Origin: Mediterraneibacter butyricigenes
Lineage (GTDB): Bacteria > Bacillota > Clostridia > Lachnospirales > Lachnospiraceae
DNA length: 64,000 bases
Direction: 5' to 3'
Assembly (NCBI RefSeq): GCF_003574295.1
Contig: NZ_BHGK01000001.1
Span: 1,674,001 to 1,738,000 of the forward strand
Shown: positions 19,580 through 29,560 of the stretch, in pieces
Position numbering within the stretch: position 1 is the first letter of the stretch
How the letters are laid out: each line of letters begins with the position of its first letter
Notes under the pieces: model-generated
Database searches by the model: none
What the model saw: the letters and a program-made list of their open reading frames with translations, nothing else
What the model was told of the DNA's origin: nothing
Translations under genes and position numbers: made by a program

Positions 19580-19627
19580 ATAATTATTATATAAGTGGCA
19601 TGAATATACAGATAAACACAAAGGGAT

Positions 19628-19673
19628 AAACACAAAGGAGTCAAATCGCACGGATTTGACTCCTTTGTGTTTT
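19628..19673 (+). terminator. Strong terminator of the aminotransferase operon
   Basis: Perfect 20-bp stem (AACACAAAGGAGTCAAATC arm) around the loop GCACG, ending in T residues. The remainder of 19580-19861 has no gene. Confidence 0.85.
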
Positions 19674-19861
19674 AAAAACAGACGAATTGATTCTAGTACA
19701 CTTTCACAAAATCACATCATCGCGAGAAAGCTTCCACAAATAGTTCAACAAGAATTGGTGAACTTCCTTATCGGCTGCAATCCAAAAGTCATGATAGGAT
19801 TTATTTGCATTTTGTATCTTGAAGATATAAAATAAATTTCTATGGAAGGAGGAATAAGGCA

Positions 19862-21202
19862 ATGTCAAAAGATGAATATTTGATCACAGATACGCCTTTG
19901 AAAGCGCTGACTGTTTTTGCAATGCCTATGATTCTGGGGAGCTTTTTTCAACAAGTATATAATATGGCTGATTCTATTATCGTTGGTCAGTTTGTCGGAT
20001 CTTCTGCACTTGCTGCAGTTGGAGCATGTGCTGCGCTTACAAATGTCTTCATTTGTGTGGCATTGGGGGCCGGTGTAGGTGCAGGTGTGCTTGTGAGCCG
20101 TTATTTTGGAGCCAGAGATTATAGTAAAATGAAAACAATTGTGTCAACATCATTGATCAGCTTCCTGATTTTAAGCATACTTCTGAGTGTGTTTGGGTTT
20201 TGTCTTTCCCATTCGATGATGAGTTTATTACAGACACCTGCTGATATACTGGAGGAAGCAGTATTGTATCTTCGTGTTTATTTTGCAGGTTTTCCGTTTT
20301 TGTTTATGTACAACATCCTTTCAACGATGTTCACCTCTATCGGAGAGTCAAAAATTCCACTGGGCCTTTTGATATTCTCTTCTGTTTTGAATATATTTAT
20401 GGATCTTTGGATGGTAGCTGGACTTGGTCTGGGTGTGTTTGGCGCAGCCCTTGCAACTCTCATTGCACAGGGGATTTCTGCAGTGTTTTCACTTTTGATT
20501 TTCTTTAGTCGGATGCACCGGTATAAAAGTCACTTTGCCTGGTTTGATGGGAAGGAGTTACATTCTATGCTTCGAATTGCTGTACCTTCGGTTCTTCAGC
20601 AGTCTACCGTGTCAATTGGGATGATGATCGTACAGGCAGTTGTAAATCCATTCGGTACACAGGCACTTGCCGGTTATTCCGCAACGATGAGGGTAGAGAA
20701 TGTCTTTTCATTGATTTTCGTATCCATTGGAAATGCGGTCTCGCCGTATGTTTCCCAAAATCTTGGGGCAAAGAAACTAGAACGTATGAAAAAAGGATAT
20801 CATGCGGCACTGGTATTAGATCTCTGTTTTGCGATCCTTGCTTTTATAGTTATTGAAACACTGCATACACAAATTTCTTCGTTATTTCTGGGCAAAGATG
20901 GAACCGTCTTAGCATATCAGGTGTCCGGAAATTATATGAGATGGCTCGGTTACTTTTTCATTTTCATGGGGATCAAAATGGCAACAGACGGAGTCCTTCG
21001 TGGACTTGGAATCATGAGACCATTTCTTATTGCAAATATGGTAAATCTTACAATAAGATTGTCAGTTGCTTTAATCTGTGCCCCTCGTTTTGGTATTGCA
21101 TTTGTATGGCTTGCCGTACCGGCTGGCTGGTTCGCAAATTTTCTGATTTCTTATGTGGCACTTAGAAAATCGTGGCCAACCGAAAGCATAGCGAATTCTT
21201 GA
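19862..21202 (+). CDS. MATE-family efflux pump
   Basis: 446 residues, about 12 membrane helices. Characteristic stretches: MPMILGSFFQQVYNMADSIIVGQFVG in the first helix pair and RMEN/ATMRVENVFSL with SVGNAVSPYVSQNLGA-like helix 7-8 segment. The family exports cationic drugs or metabolites with sodium or proton antiport. AAGGAGGAATAAGGCA precedes the ATG. Monocistronic or paired with the methyltransferase that follows. Confidence 0.92.
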   Translation: MSKDEYLITDTPLKALTVFAMPMILGSFFQQVYNMADSIIVGQFVGSSALAAVGACAALTNVFICVALGAGVGAGVLVSRYFGARDYSKMKTIVSTSLISFLILSILLSVFGFCLSHSMMSLLQTPADILEEAVLYLRVYFAGFPFLFMYNILSTMFTSIGESKIPLGLLIFSSVLNIFMDLWMVAGLGLGVFGAALATLIAQGISAVFSLLIFFSRMHRYKSHFAWFDGKELHSMLRIAVPSVLQQSTVSIGMMIVQAVVNPFGTQALAGYSATMRVENVFSLIFVSIGNAVSPYVSQNLGAKKLERMKKGYHAALVLDLCFAILAFIVIETLHTQISSLFLGKDGTVLAYQVSGNYMRWLGYFFIFMGIKMATDGVLRGLGIMRPFLIANMVNLTIRLSVALICAPRFGIAFVWLAVPAGWFANFLISYVALRKSWPTESIANS

Positions 21203-21276
21203 TAAATTGTTTTTTCAACAATTTGCAGGACTGACAATGCGCCTGTTTGTATGTTCTTTGAAAGGAAGAGAAAGAT

Positions 21277-21810
21277 ATGGTATACACATGCAAATATAAA
21301 TCACCGTTAGGAAATATTTTACTGGCAGCGGATGAAATCGGGCTTACTGGCTTGTGGTTTGAAGGACAGAAATATTTTGCAAATACACTTCCGGATGAGC
21401 ATATTTCGCAGGAAACGGAGATTCTGGCAGAGGCAAAAAAATGGCTGGATGTGTTTTTTTCCGGGGAAGAACCGAAATTTACTCCGCCTCTTCATCCTGC
21501 CGGATCAGAATTCAGACAGGCAGTATGGAAGATTTTATTACAGATTCCTTATGGACACACGATCACATACGGTGAAATCGCCCGCAAAATGGCTGAACGG
21601 AAACATGCTTCTCATATGTCTGCTCAGGCAGTTGGCGGTGCGGTTGGACATAATGAAATTTCTATGATTATTCCCTGTCATCGAGTCGTAGGCACAAATG
21701 GAAGTTTAACAGGATATGCAGGGGGAATTGACAAAAAAATATTACTGCTTAAGTTGGAACACGCAGATATGAGTCATTTATTTATTCCGAAGAAAGGAAC
21801 AGCATTGTAG
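21277..21810 (+). CDS. ogt: Methylated-DNA--protein-cysteine methyltransferase
   Basis: 177 residues. The suicide acceptor Cys134 lies in IIPCHRVVG, preceded by the helix-turn-helix RxxAxGGAxGxN-type segment AQAVGGAVGHNE. The family removes O6-alkyl groups from guanine. Between the recognition helix region TYGEIARKMAERKHASHMSA there is nothing unusual. Ends before a bidirectional terminator. Confidence 0.93.
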   Translation: MVYTCKYKSPLGNILLAADEIGLTGLWFEGQKYFANTLPDEHISQETEILAEAKKWLDVFFSGEEPKFTPPLHPAGSEFRQAVWKILLQIPYGHTITYGEIARKMAERKHASHMSAQAVGGAVGHNEISMIIPCHRVVGTNGSLTGYAGGIDKKILLLKLEHADMSHLFIPKKGTAL

Positions 21811-21867
21811 GAAGCAGAAATAGCAGAAAAGAAAAAAGAACAGAAAAAGAAGATAAAATTAAGAACC

Positions 21868-21910
21868 AAAAAAGACAGGAAATGGTTTCGAACCGCTTCC
21901 TGTCTTTTTT
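21868..21910. terminator. Bidirectional terminator
   Basis: AAAAAAGACAGGAA / TTCCTGTCTTTTTT arms around a GGTTTCGAACC inner hairpin, between convergent ogt and hyuB-type genes. A-run and T-run on both sides allow use in either direction. Confidence 0.85.
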
Positions 21911-21923
21911 GATGAAGGATTGC

Positions 21924-23663
21924 TTATTTTTCAGCGTTCTGACGTTCTTCTGTCAAACCAAGTACCTGGAAGGTATTTGGGTCAACCAAAACACCATAGT
22001 CCTCTTTTGCCTGATCTGCTGTGATGTATTCGTTTTTTACATCCATAGCTACTTTTTCGGCCGGCCGCTTGAATGGATCTCCATATCCACCACCGGTTGC
22101 AGTAACCATGCGGACAACATCATTGGTATTCATAACACGGCGTGCAGTGATTCCCATTGGTTCGCTTACGGTTCCATCTGCATCGATAAACTGTAAGTAA
22201 TTCACAGAACCGTCCTTACCGCCGGCAGCTCCCCATACCGGCCATTTATTTCTGCCAAAGGCAGCCGTAAAGGTCTGATTTTCATTCATGGAACGATATA
22301 CGCGCACCGCACCGCTTCCTCCACGGAATTCACCGGCACCGGCACCATCTGTATGAAGACTGTGCTCGTCGACACGGATACCATAGCGGGTTTCTGCCAT
22401 TTCAACTGGAACGTTATAGGTTTCTCCGTCACCAACGCAGAAAAGTCCTACTTGTCCATCGTGTCCTTTGCAGGCACCCCATCCACCAACGGTTGGTTCG
22501 ATAATCAAGTAATCATTTCCGGAATCCTGATGTTTTCCCGCCATCAGAACCGTACAAACAGAGAGTAAATGTCCTGCACCTAGAGATTCTGGGAAAATAG
22601 GTGCCAATGCTTTCCATACCAGGTCGATGACATAGATCATACTTTCGTAATAACAGGAGGTGGCTGCCGGTCGATTGGCTTTTAACACACTTCCGGGTTC
22701 GCAGATGGTACGCAGTGGAGCAAAGACTCCGTCATTGACTGCAAGCTCTGGCCCTACTACTGACATAAAGACTACCTTTACGCCTGCATATGCTGCGGTT
22801 GCACCGGAGTTTACACATCCTACAACCTGTGGATCACTGCCGGTAAAGTCCGCAACAAATTCGTCATCAGTAATGGTGACTTTTACCTGCAAATGAACCG
22901 GATTGCCATGTCCGTCGTCATCCATGTATTCATCCATTTCCCATGTTCCTTTTGGCATTTCAGCCAAACGACGACGAGCGATTTGTTCTCCCTGTGATAC
23001 CAGACGTTTCATAGATCCTTTTACGACATCTGCTCCATATTTATCGCATAATTCGCAAATCCGTTTTTCCCCGGTACGAAGAGAGGAAATCTGCCCCCAC
23101 ATGTCACCCTGTGAAATTTGAGGATACCGCATATTACTGCGCATCAGATCCCATACAGGTTCTACCAGTTCTCCACGGTCCACCAGTTTTGTGCCGGAAA
23201 AACACATGCCTTCCTGATAAAGATTTGTTGCATCTGTGGTAAAGGATCCGGGTGCCATTCCTCCGATGTCACTCCAGTGTGCTTTATTTCCGGCAAAAGC
23301 GATCAGCTCATCGTGATAGAAGATGGGCATTACCATTCCTACATCAGACATATGGGTTCCGCCACCCATAAACGGATCGTTAATAATATATACATCTCCA
23401 GGATGGAGATTTTCTTTTCCGTGTTTTTCTACTACCGCGCAAATCATCGGGGAAATCATACCGATAAATCCGGTAACACCATTTCCCTGTGTAAGCAGGC
23501 GTCCTTCCGCATCTGCGATACCACTTGCATAGTCCAGTGTTTCGTAAATAATCGGGCTCATGGAAGTCTGTGCAAATGCATAGAAAATTTCATTACTTAC
23601 TGCAATCAAAGAGTCTTTTACGATATCCAGTGTGACTGGATTGATTTTGTCGTTCTGAGCCAT
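21924..23663 (-). CDS. Hydantoinase B / acetone-carboxylase-type large subunit (HyuB)
   Basis: 579 residues. N-terminus INPVTLDIVKDSLIAVSNE and the segments GFIGMISPMICAVV, YIINDPFMGGGTHMSDVGM and TGSDPQVVGCVNSG are standard HyuB. Start at 23663 (MAQNDKI) because its ATG shares a base with the hyuA stop and follows GGAGGTGG; the upstream extension lies inside hyuA. Works with HyuA in ATP-dependent hydrolysis or carboxylation of cyclic ureides or ketones; which one cannot be told. Confidence 0.92.
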   Translation of the reverse strand: MAQNDKINPVTLDIVKDSLIAVSNEIFYAFAQTSMSPIIYETLDYASGIADAEGRLLTQGNGVTGFIGMISPMICAVVEKHGKENLHPGDVYIINDPFMGGGTHMSDVGMVMPIFYHDELIAFAGNKAHWSDIGGMAPGSFTTDATNLYQEGMCFSGTKLVDRGELVEPVWDLMRSNMRYPQISQGDMWGQISSLRTGEKRICELCDKYGADVVKGSMKRLVSQGEQIARRRLAEMPKGTWEMDEYMDDDGHGNPVHLQVKVTITDDEFVADFTGSDPQVVGCVNSGATAAYAGVKVVFMSVVGPELAVNDGVFAPLRTICEPGSVLKANRPAATSCYYESMIYVIDLVWKALAPIFPESLGAGHLLSVCTVLMAGKHQDSGNDYLIIEPTVGGWGACKGHDGQVGLFCVGDGETYNVPVEMAETRYGIRVDEHSLHTDGAGAGEFRGGSGAVRVYRSMNENQTFTAAFGRNKWPVWGAAGGKDGSVNYLQFIDADGTVSEPMGITARRVMNTNDVVRMVTATGGGYGDPFKRPAEKVAMDVKNEYITADQAKEDYGVLVDPNTFQVLGLTEERQNAEK

Positions 23664-25708
23664 TATTCCACCTCCGTTTCTATAATCAGGTTGCCGTATT
23701 CGTCGACACTCAAGCGTTGTCCGGGGCAAACTACAGTTGCGGTAGTAGGTTCTTCTACGACTAACGGACCTTCTGCTTTTGCACCGTATCCAAGTTTGCT
23801 TCGATCATAAATCGGTGTTTCCAGCCATCCGTCTTCACTGAAGAATACACGGCGTGTTTCTTTTAATGCACTAGAAATACTGCCGTTTTGAGGAGCAATT
23901 TTCTGTAAAGCCGGCTTATTCAACTGACCATATGCTACGAGATGAAGGTTTACGATTTCTGCCGGGGTATCTGGCAGAGAAAAAGTATAAAAGTGTTCAT
24001 GAGTCTTATGGAAGCGCTCCATGATTTCTGCACGGTCTTCTTCCTTCCAGGGATAAGCAGGAGCCGGTACCTGTACGGTGTGTTCCTGTCCGGCATAACG
24101 CATATCGGCAATAAAGGTAAAGACAGCCTGATCTGTTGTAAGACCTTCGGAAGTCAGAATCTTGTGAGCTTCTTCGATTTGGGATTTCCACATTGCGTTC
24201 AATTCATCCATAGGAACATTTGCAAAGGAAAGAATCTTTGTCTGAATAAAATCATGACGAATATCGCTCATTAACATGCCCCATGCGGAGAAAACAGAAG
24301 CTGCTACCGGAACAATGACTTTACGGATATTCAGTTCTTTGGCGAGAGTCGGTCCATGCATTGGACCTCCGCCTCCGAATGCAACCATTGCAAAATCGCG
24401 GGGATCATATCCACGTCTTACAGAAATCAGTTTCAGGGCATTATTCATATTAGAATCTGCCACACGAATGATACTTTCTGCGGACTCTTCGGCTGAAATA
24501 CCAAAATGTGTTCCGACTTTATCGGATAATGCATTTTGTACATTCTCCAGAGAGACTTCCATATCGAAGTTCTTTGTAGAAAGACGACCTGCGATCAGGT
24601 TGGCATCCGTAGTCGTTGGCTCAGTTCCACCTTTTCCATAGGCAACAGGTCCGGGAAGGGCACCGGCACTCTTTGGTCCGACTTTCAGGGATCCGCCTTC
24701 GTCAATCCATGCGATGGATCCACCACCGTTTCCGATTTCCACAATATCGACAACCGGTGCCATAATCGGATATCCGGCATGACGCTCATCTTTTTCGATA
24801 TAATAGGAAGTTGTTACTTTTACGGCACCCTGATCAATCAGAGAACATTTGGCTGTGGTTCCACCAACATCGAATGCAATAATGTTCGGTTCGCCAATGA
24901 GTTTTCCGAGAATGGAAGCTCCAAACACACCGGCAACGGGTCCGGATTCCACAATATTTACAGGGGTCAGTTTTGCCTGATCAAAGGTGGTGGTTCCACC
25001 GTTGCTCTGCATAATGTAACGGTTTTCCGGAACCCCGGCATCGGTCAGTCTCTGACCTAAGCGATTCAGATAAGAAGAAGCAACAGGCATAACATAAGCG
25101 TTTAGAACAGCAGTTGAGGTTCTCTCATATTCACGCCACTCTTTTGTGATGTCAACAGAAGGGCAAACGTAGACTTCCGGCCAAAGCTTTTTGATTTTTT
25201 CGACCGTTTTTCTTTCATGTGCTTCATTTGCGTAGGAGTTAATGTAGCAGACCGCAATCGCTTCTACCTGTTCTTTTTTCAGATATTCTACAGCAGCGCA
25301 AATATCTTCTTCGCTTAACGGCGTCAGAATGTCACCCTTATAGCTGATACGTTCGGTTACTTCTCTTCGTAAATAACGTGGAACAAAGGGGGTCGGTTTT
25401 TCGCAGACCATGTTAAACAGATCCGGACGATTGCCTCGTGCCAGTTCCAGAATATCACGGAAACCCTTTGTTGTAATCAATGCCGTTTTTGCACCTTTTC
25501 GTTCGGTCAATGCATTAATAATGGTTGTGGTACCATGAAAAAAAGCTTCGATACTTTTCATATCTATCCCGCTTTTTTCCAAAACATCCATAACGCCCTG
25601 ATCAAAATTCGGCGGTGTGGTATGTGACTTTTCCAGGATCAAAGATCCGTTTTCATCGATTGCCACCAAATCAGTAAAGGTGCCGCCAATGTCAGTTGCA
25701 ACTTTCAT
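23663..25708 (-). CDS. Hydantoinase A / N-methylhydantoinase-type ATP-binding subunit (HyuA)
   Basis: 681 residues of the ASKHA-related HyuA family. The nucleotide-binding loops are visible as VATDIGGTFTDLVAI (about 3-17), GTTTIINAL, and AFDVGGTTAKCSLI (about 275-289), plus AFGGGGPMHG. Overlaps hyuB by one base, so the pair is translationally coupled. Divergent from an M24 peptidase gene with a 223-bp AT-rich spacer that holds an AAAAATTT/AAATTTTT hairpin. Function as for HyuB. Confidence 0.92.
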   Translation of the reverse strand: MKVATDIGGTFTDLVAIDENGSLILEKSHTTPPNFDQGVMDVLEKSGIDMKSIEAFFHGTTTIINALTERKGAKTALITTKGFRDILELARGNRPDLFNMVCEKPTPFVPRYLRREVTERISYKGDILTPLSEEDICAAVEYLKKEQVEAIAVCYINSYANEAHERKTVEKIKKLWPEVYVCPSVDITKEWREYERTSTAVLNAYVMPVASSYLNRLGQRLTDAGVPENRYIMQSNGGTTTFDQAKLTPVNIVESGPVAGVFGASILGKLIGEPNIIAFDVGGTTAKCSLIDQGAVKVTTSYYIEKDERHAGYPIMAPVVDIVEIGNGGGSIAWIDEGGSLKVGPKSAGALPGPVAYGKGGTEPTTTDANLIAGRLSTKNFDMEVSLENVQNALSDKVGTHFGISAEESAESIIRVADSNMNNALKLISVRRGYDPRDFAMVAFGGGGPMHGPTLAKELNIRKVIVPVAASVFSAWGMLMSDIRHDFIQTKILSFANVPMDELNAMWKSQIEEAHKILTSEGLTTDQAVFTFIADMRYAGQEHTVQVPAPAYPWKEEDRAEIMERFHKTHEHFYTFSLPDTPAEIVNLHLVAYGQLNKPALQKIAPQNGSISSALKETRRVFFSEDGWLETPIYDRSKLGYGAKAEGPLVVEEPTTATVVCPGQRLSVDEYGNLIIETEVE

Positions 25709-25931
25709 AGTAGGTTCCTCCTTGTATATTATAATTTTATGTACAAAAATTTAAGATTAAAATTTTTGCCATGATATGAATTCAGTGTATCACAGATAGG
25801 TATTTCTCACAATCTATTATTACACTAAAGCGTTAAACCTATCGTGTTAATATGGAATCGAGAAAAGAAATATGCTATGATAAAAGAAAACAAACAAGAA
25901 GAGAATATTTTCTTAAAGAAAGGGAGAAAGA

Positions 25932-27008
25932 ATGAAACAAAATCGTGTGAACGCTGTATTGAAAAACATGGAATCAATGAATTTGTCACAGATTTTAATT
26001 ACGGATCCGTTGGCTATCTTTTATCTGACCGGTCGAATGATCAAACCTTTTGAACGTTTTTATGCGCTTTATTTAAATCAGAATGGGAATCATAAAATCT
26101 TTATTAATCAGCTGGAAACTGTGCCGGAGGATCTAGGGGTGGAAAAGGTGCGATTCACAGATTCTGATCCCTATCTGGATCTTGTGATAAAAGCCATCGA
26201 CTGTAAAGAACCACTGGGAATCGATAAAAATATGGCAGCAAGATTTCTTCTTCCACTTATTGATAGAAAAGCAGCTTCCGGTTTTGTAAATGCATCATTG
26301 GCACTTGATCAGGCGCGTGCGGTCAAGGATACACAAGAACAGGAGCTCATGCGAAAGGCCTCAAAACTGAATGATATGGCAATGACAGAGATCACTCGTT
26401 TTTTCAAAGAAGGGGTGACAGAAACAGAGCTTGCGGAACAGTTAAAAAAAATCTATCGTGATCTTGGAGCGGACGGTCTGAGTTTTGAGCCATTATTTGC
26501 ATTTGGCGAGAATGCAGCGAGTGGACATCACTGGCCGGATCAAACAAAATTGAAAGCTGGAGACTGTATTGTGGCGGACATTGGCTGTACCTGGGAAGGC
26601 TATTGTTCGGATATGACCAGAACTTATTTTTATAAAGAGGTCACAAATCGCCAACAGGAGGTGTACAATCTTGTTTTAAAGGCAAATGAAGAAGCAGAAA
26701 AAGCCGTTGCTCCTGGAGTTTCCCTTTCTTCTCTGGATCAGATTGCCCGAGGCATTATCACGGAGCAGGGATATGGAGCTGCTTTTACACATCGACTTGG
26801 TCATTTTATCGGGCTTGAAGCTCATGAATTTGGAGACGTTTCTTCGGCTTCTACAGGTCAGGCTGTTGCCGGAAATATTTTCTCGATTGAACCCGGAGTA
26901 TATCTTGAAAAGGATATGGGGGTGCGGATCGAAGATCTGGTGCTCGTTACGGAACAGGGATATGAAAGGCTGAATCATCTTTCCAAAGATCTGACAGTGG
27001 TAGAATAA
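25932..27008 (+). CDS. M24-family aminopeptidase (Xaa-Pro peptidase-like)
   Basis: 358 residues, creatinase N-terminal domain (about 1-130) and pita-bread catalytic domain. All five metal ligands are seen: Asp in IVADIGC, Asp in CSDMTRT, His in HRLGHFIG, Glu in FSIEPGVY and Glu in VRIEDLV. Cytoplasmic; probably trims Xaa-Pro peptides or a related amide. Next to a hydantoinase operon, so a role on a hydantoin- or creatinine-like compound is also conceivable. Confidence 0.92.
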   Translation: MKQNRVNAVLKNMESMNLSQILITDPLAIFYLTGRMIKPFERFYALYLNQNGNHKIFINQLETVPEDLGVEKVRFTDSDPYLDLVIKAIDCKEPLGIDKNMAARFLLPLIDRKAASGFVNASLALDQARAVKDTQEQELMRKASKLNDMAMTEITRFFKEGVTETELAEQLKKIYRDLGADGLSFEPLFAFGENAASGHHWPDQTKLKAGDCIVADIGCTWEGYCSDMTRTYFYKEVTNRQQEVYNLVLKANEEAEKAVAPGVSLSSLDQIARGIITEQGYGAAFTHRLGHFIGLEAHEFGDVSSASTGQAVAGNIFSIEPGVYLEKDMGVRIEDLVLVTEQGYERLNHLSKDLTVVE

Positions 27009-27021
27009 GAAAGGAATTCTT

Positions 27022-27603
27022 ATGAAACAAAATCCGATTGCTACAATTATTTTTTCAAATGGTGGGAAGGTTCAGATGGAACTTTATCCGGACATCGCTC
27101 CAAATGCAGTTACCAGTTTTATTTATCTTGCGAAGCAAGGAGTTTACGATCATTATCCGATCGAGAGGATTGTTCCGGGATGGGTTCTGGATATGAGTTA
27201 TCATGCCTTCCATAATCCGAAAGCCTGTTATTTTATTCCAAATGATGTAAAATCCGGGAAGTATCTGGAAGCGACTCCGGGAACCATCGGACTTGGTGGG
27301 TATGGCGCACCTGAAATCGCGGGAGGAGAATTTTTCTTTCCGCTTGCAGACTGTCCTTCGATTACCGGTGTTTATCCTATTTTTGGAAAGATTACAGATG
27401 GGATGGAACAGATCCGATGGATGGAACAACTGAAGACCTATCCTGTGCCATATCCGGATGCGCCGGATGTCAAGATTAATACGCCGGTTCGACCTGTATT
27501 TATAGAAAAAGTTCAAATCGAAACCTTTGGGAAATGTTACGGAGAACCTACTCGCTTAGAAGGGATAGAAAAACCACTTTTCTGGCCATGTATTTATCCG
27601 TGA
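27022..27603 (+). CDS. Cyclophilin-type peptidyl-prolyl isomerase
   Basis: 193 residues. IIFSNGGKVQMELYPDIAPNAVTSFIYLAKQGVYD (positions about 9-43) is the family N-terminus; the active-site arginine is probably the one in YPIERIVPG. The usual FMIQGG is replaced by WVLDMS, so the site is diverged. No signal peptide. It follows the peptidase by 13 bp and belongs to its operon. Confidence 0.85.
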   Translation: MKQNPIATIIFSNGGKVQMELYPDIAPNAVTSFIYLAKQGVYDHYPIERIVPGWVLDMSYHAFHNPKACYFIPNDVKSGKYLEATPGTIGLGGYGAPEIAGGEFFFPLADCPSITGVYPIFGKITDGMEQIRWMEQLKTYPVPYPDAPDVKINTPVRPVFIEKVQIETFGKCYGEPTRLEGIEKPLFWPCIYP

Positions 27604-27750
27604 ATACAGAAGAAAAGATGGTACAGACATGGAGCAATCTGTGATATAATAGAGATAGGTGTAAAAAGACCGGATCCGAAAGCAATGGGATTGGGCCTTT
27701 TTCATTCCAAACATTACAGAAAAGATCAAAAGATCACAGGAGGAGCGAAT

Positions 27751-28461
27751 ATGAGTACAGCGCATAATGAAGCGAAAAATGGAGAGATTGCAAAATGCGT
27801 CCTGATGCCGGGAGATCCGTTGCGTGCGAAATTTATTGCAGAGACATTTCTGGAGGATGCGAAGCTTGTAAACCAGGTGCGGAACATGCTAGCATTTACC
27901 GGAACTTATAAAGGAAAAGAAGTGACAGTCATGGCAAGTGGTATGGGAATGCCATCCATCGGAATCTACTCTTATGAACTGTTTTCTCAGTATGGAGTAG
28001 AGCAGATCATCCGTATCGGTTCCGCAGGAGCTTACACCACCGACCTGAAATTAAGAGACGTGGTACTGGCTGACAGCGTATGGAGCGAATCCAATTATGC
28101 AAAGAGACAGAACGGATGCGAAGATGATGTGATGTATCCGAGCAAGGAACTGAACGAAAAGATTCAGAAAGTTGCAGAAGAACTGGGCAAGAAAGTGATT
28201 TTAGACAGAGTACATTCCAGCGATGTGTTCTATACAGAAGATAATGTGGATACTTATGCAGACATTTACAGAAAGCATGGATGTACCTGCGTAGATATGG
28301 AAAGTTTTGCACTGTTCCACAATGCCAATGTTCTCGGAAAGAAAGCAGCGTGCCTGCTGACCATTTCTGATTCTCTGGCAACCGGAGAAGAGGCATCTAC
28401 CATGGAGCGTCAGACTTCCTTTACGGACATGATGGAGATCGCTCTGAACGCAAGCATCTAA
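27751..28461 (+). CDS. deoD: Purine nucleoside phosphorylase, DeoD type
   Basis: 236 residues. MPGDPLRAKFIAETFL, GMGMPSIGIYSYEL, IRIGSAGAY, VDMESFALF and TISDSLATGE are hexameric-type PNP motifs; the acid in SDS and the MES box bind base and ribose. ATG 27751 follows CAGGAGGAGCGAAT; an in-frame extension of 22 codons upstream lacks homology. Releases bases from purine nucleosides for salvage. Confidence 0.95.
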   Translation: MSTAHNEAKNGEIAKCVLMPGDPLRAKFIAETFLEDAKLVNQVRNMLAFTGTYKGKEVTVMASGMGMPSIGIYSYELFSQYGVEQIIRIGSAGAYTTDLKLRDVVLADSVWSESNYAKRQNGCEDDVMYPSKELNEKIQKVAEELGKKVILDRVHSSDVFYTEDNVDTYADIYRKHGCTCVDMESFALFHNANVLGKKAACLLTISDSLATGEEASTMERQTSFTDMMEIALNASI

Positions 28462-28529
28462 AAAGTATTAGATCGGGATACAGGAATCCGACAGAATAAT
28501 ATAGAACGATTGGAATGCAGAAAAACTAT

Positions 28530-28577
28530 ACAGAAGTCGAAAATTCAGGAAGGAAAATTCGACTTCTGTTTTTTTTT
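28530..28577 (+). terminator. Terminator after deoD
   Basis: Arms ACAGAAGTCGAA and TTCGACTTCTGT followed by a nine-T run. No gene lies in 28462-28731. Confidence 0.85.
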
Positions 28578-28731
28578 GTCGAAAATTCGGAGATGATTGA
28601 TTTTAAAGAAAGCTTCTGAGATAATAGTACAAAAATCTGAAAATGGGAAAAACAAAACTAGAAAAGGAACCAAAAAACAAACCGAATGGAACTGATTTCG
28701 CGGAAGCGACAGATAGGATAGGAGTTGCGGA

Positions 28732-29559
28732 ATGAGAAACAAAAGCAAAAGAAAATGGAGCTGGAGAATCGCAGCATTCATGGTGTTCACAGGTCTTCTG
28801 TTGATGACAGGATGTGTCAGTGAAATACCAGTATCTGAAACGGGACAGGAAGAAATGCAGAAGATCATTGTAGGAAGTGATCGGTACGAACCCTACATTT
28901 ATCTGGATGAAGAGGGGAAATTTTCGGGAATCGATGTGGAACTGATGACGGAAGCATTTCACAGGATGGGATACGAACCGGAATTTCGGGAAATTCTCTG
29001 GGAAAACAAGAAGGATGCGCTGACAGACGGAACCGTGGACTGTCTGTGGGGGTGCTTCAGCATGAACGGCAGAGAGGATGAATACCAGTGGGCAGGGCCT
29101 TATTTATATAGCAGCCAGGTGGTTGTGGTGCGTGAAGACAGTGAGATTCAGACAGTTTCAGACCTTACCGGGAAAAGGATTGCAGTTCAGGAGACGTCGA
29201 AAGCAGAGGAATATCTGTTGCAGTTGAACAATGAAAAAGTGCCGGATGTGGAAATGGTTTATGCGTTTTCTAATATGGATGAGGTCTATGCAGCACTGAG
29301 AAAAGGTTATGTGGATGCGATCTGCGGACATGAATCAGCGTTGAATGTTCTGGTGGAGTCGGCACCGGCTCAGTATCGGATTCTGAAAGAAAATCTATTT
29401 GCCGTCAGGCTGGGGGTAGCCTTTGATAAGACATATGATCCAGAGTTTGTGAGAGAACTGGATCAGATTCTGAAAGATATGATGGTGGATGGAACGACTG
29501 CAAGGATTGTAGAACGATATGGCTTGGATGTGGAAAAAGCTCTGGACGGAGGTGACTGA
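28732..29559 (+). CDS. Family 3 extracellular solute-binding lipoprotein
   Basis: 275 residues. A basic N-terminus and membrane segment end in the lipobox LLMTGC (Cys about 27). The mature part has SBP_bac_3 features: IIVGSDRYEPYIYLDEEGKFSGIDVELM (ligand loop), WENKKDALTDGTVDCLWG and DLTGKRIAVQETSKAEEYL. No ABC permease follows; the next gene, starting two bases later, encodes a kinase-like membrane protein, so this protein may be the extracellular sensor for a signalling unit. Confidence 0.88.
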   Translation: MRNKSKRKWSWRIAAFMVFTGLLLMTGCVSEIPVSETGQEEMQKIIVGSDRYEPYIYLDEEGKFSGIDVELMTEAFHRMGYEPEFREILWENKKDALTDGTVDCLWGCFSMNGREDEYQWAGPYLYSSQVVVVREDSEIQTVSDLTGKRIAVQETSKAEEYLLQLNNEKVPDVEMVYAFSNMDEVYAALRKGYVDAICGHESALNVLVESAPAQYRILKENLFAVRLGVAFDKTYDPEFVRELDQILKDMMVDGTTARIVERYGLDVEKALDGGD

Positions 29560-29560
29560 C

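Noticed and set aside
25741-25770. AAAAATTT/AAATTTTT hairpin as a terminator between divergent genes
   Set aside because: Pure AT stem with no GC base pairs and between two divergent starts; more likely AT-rich promoter DNA.
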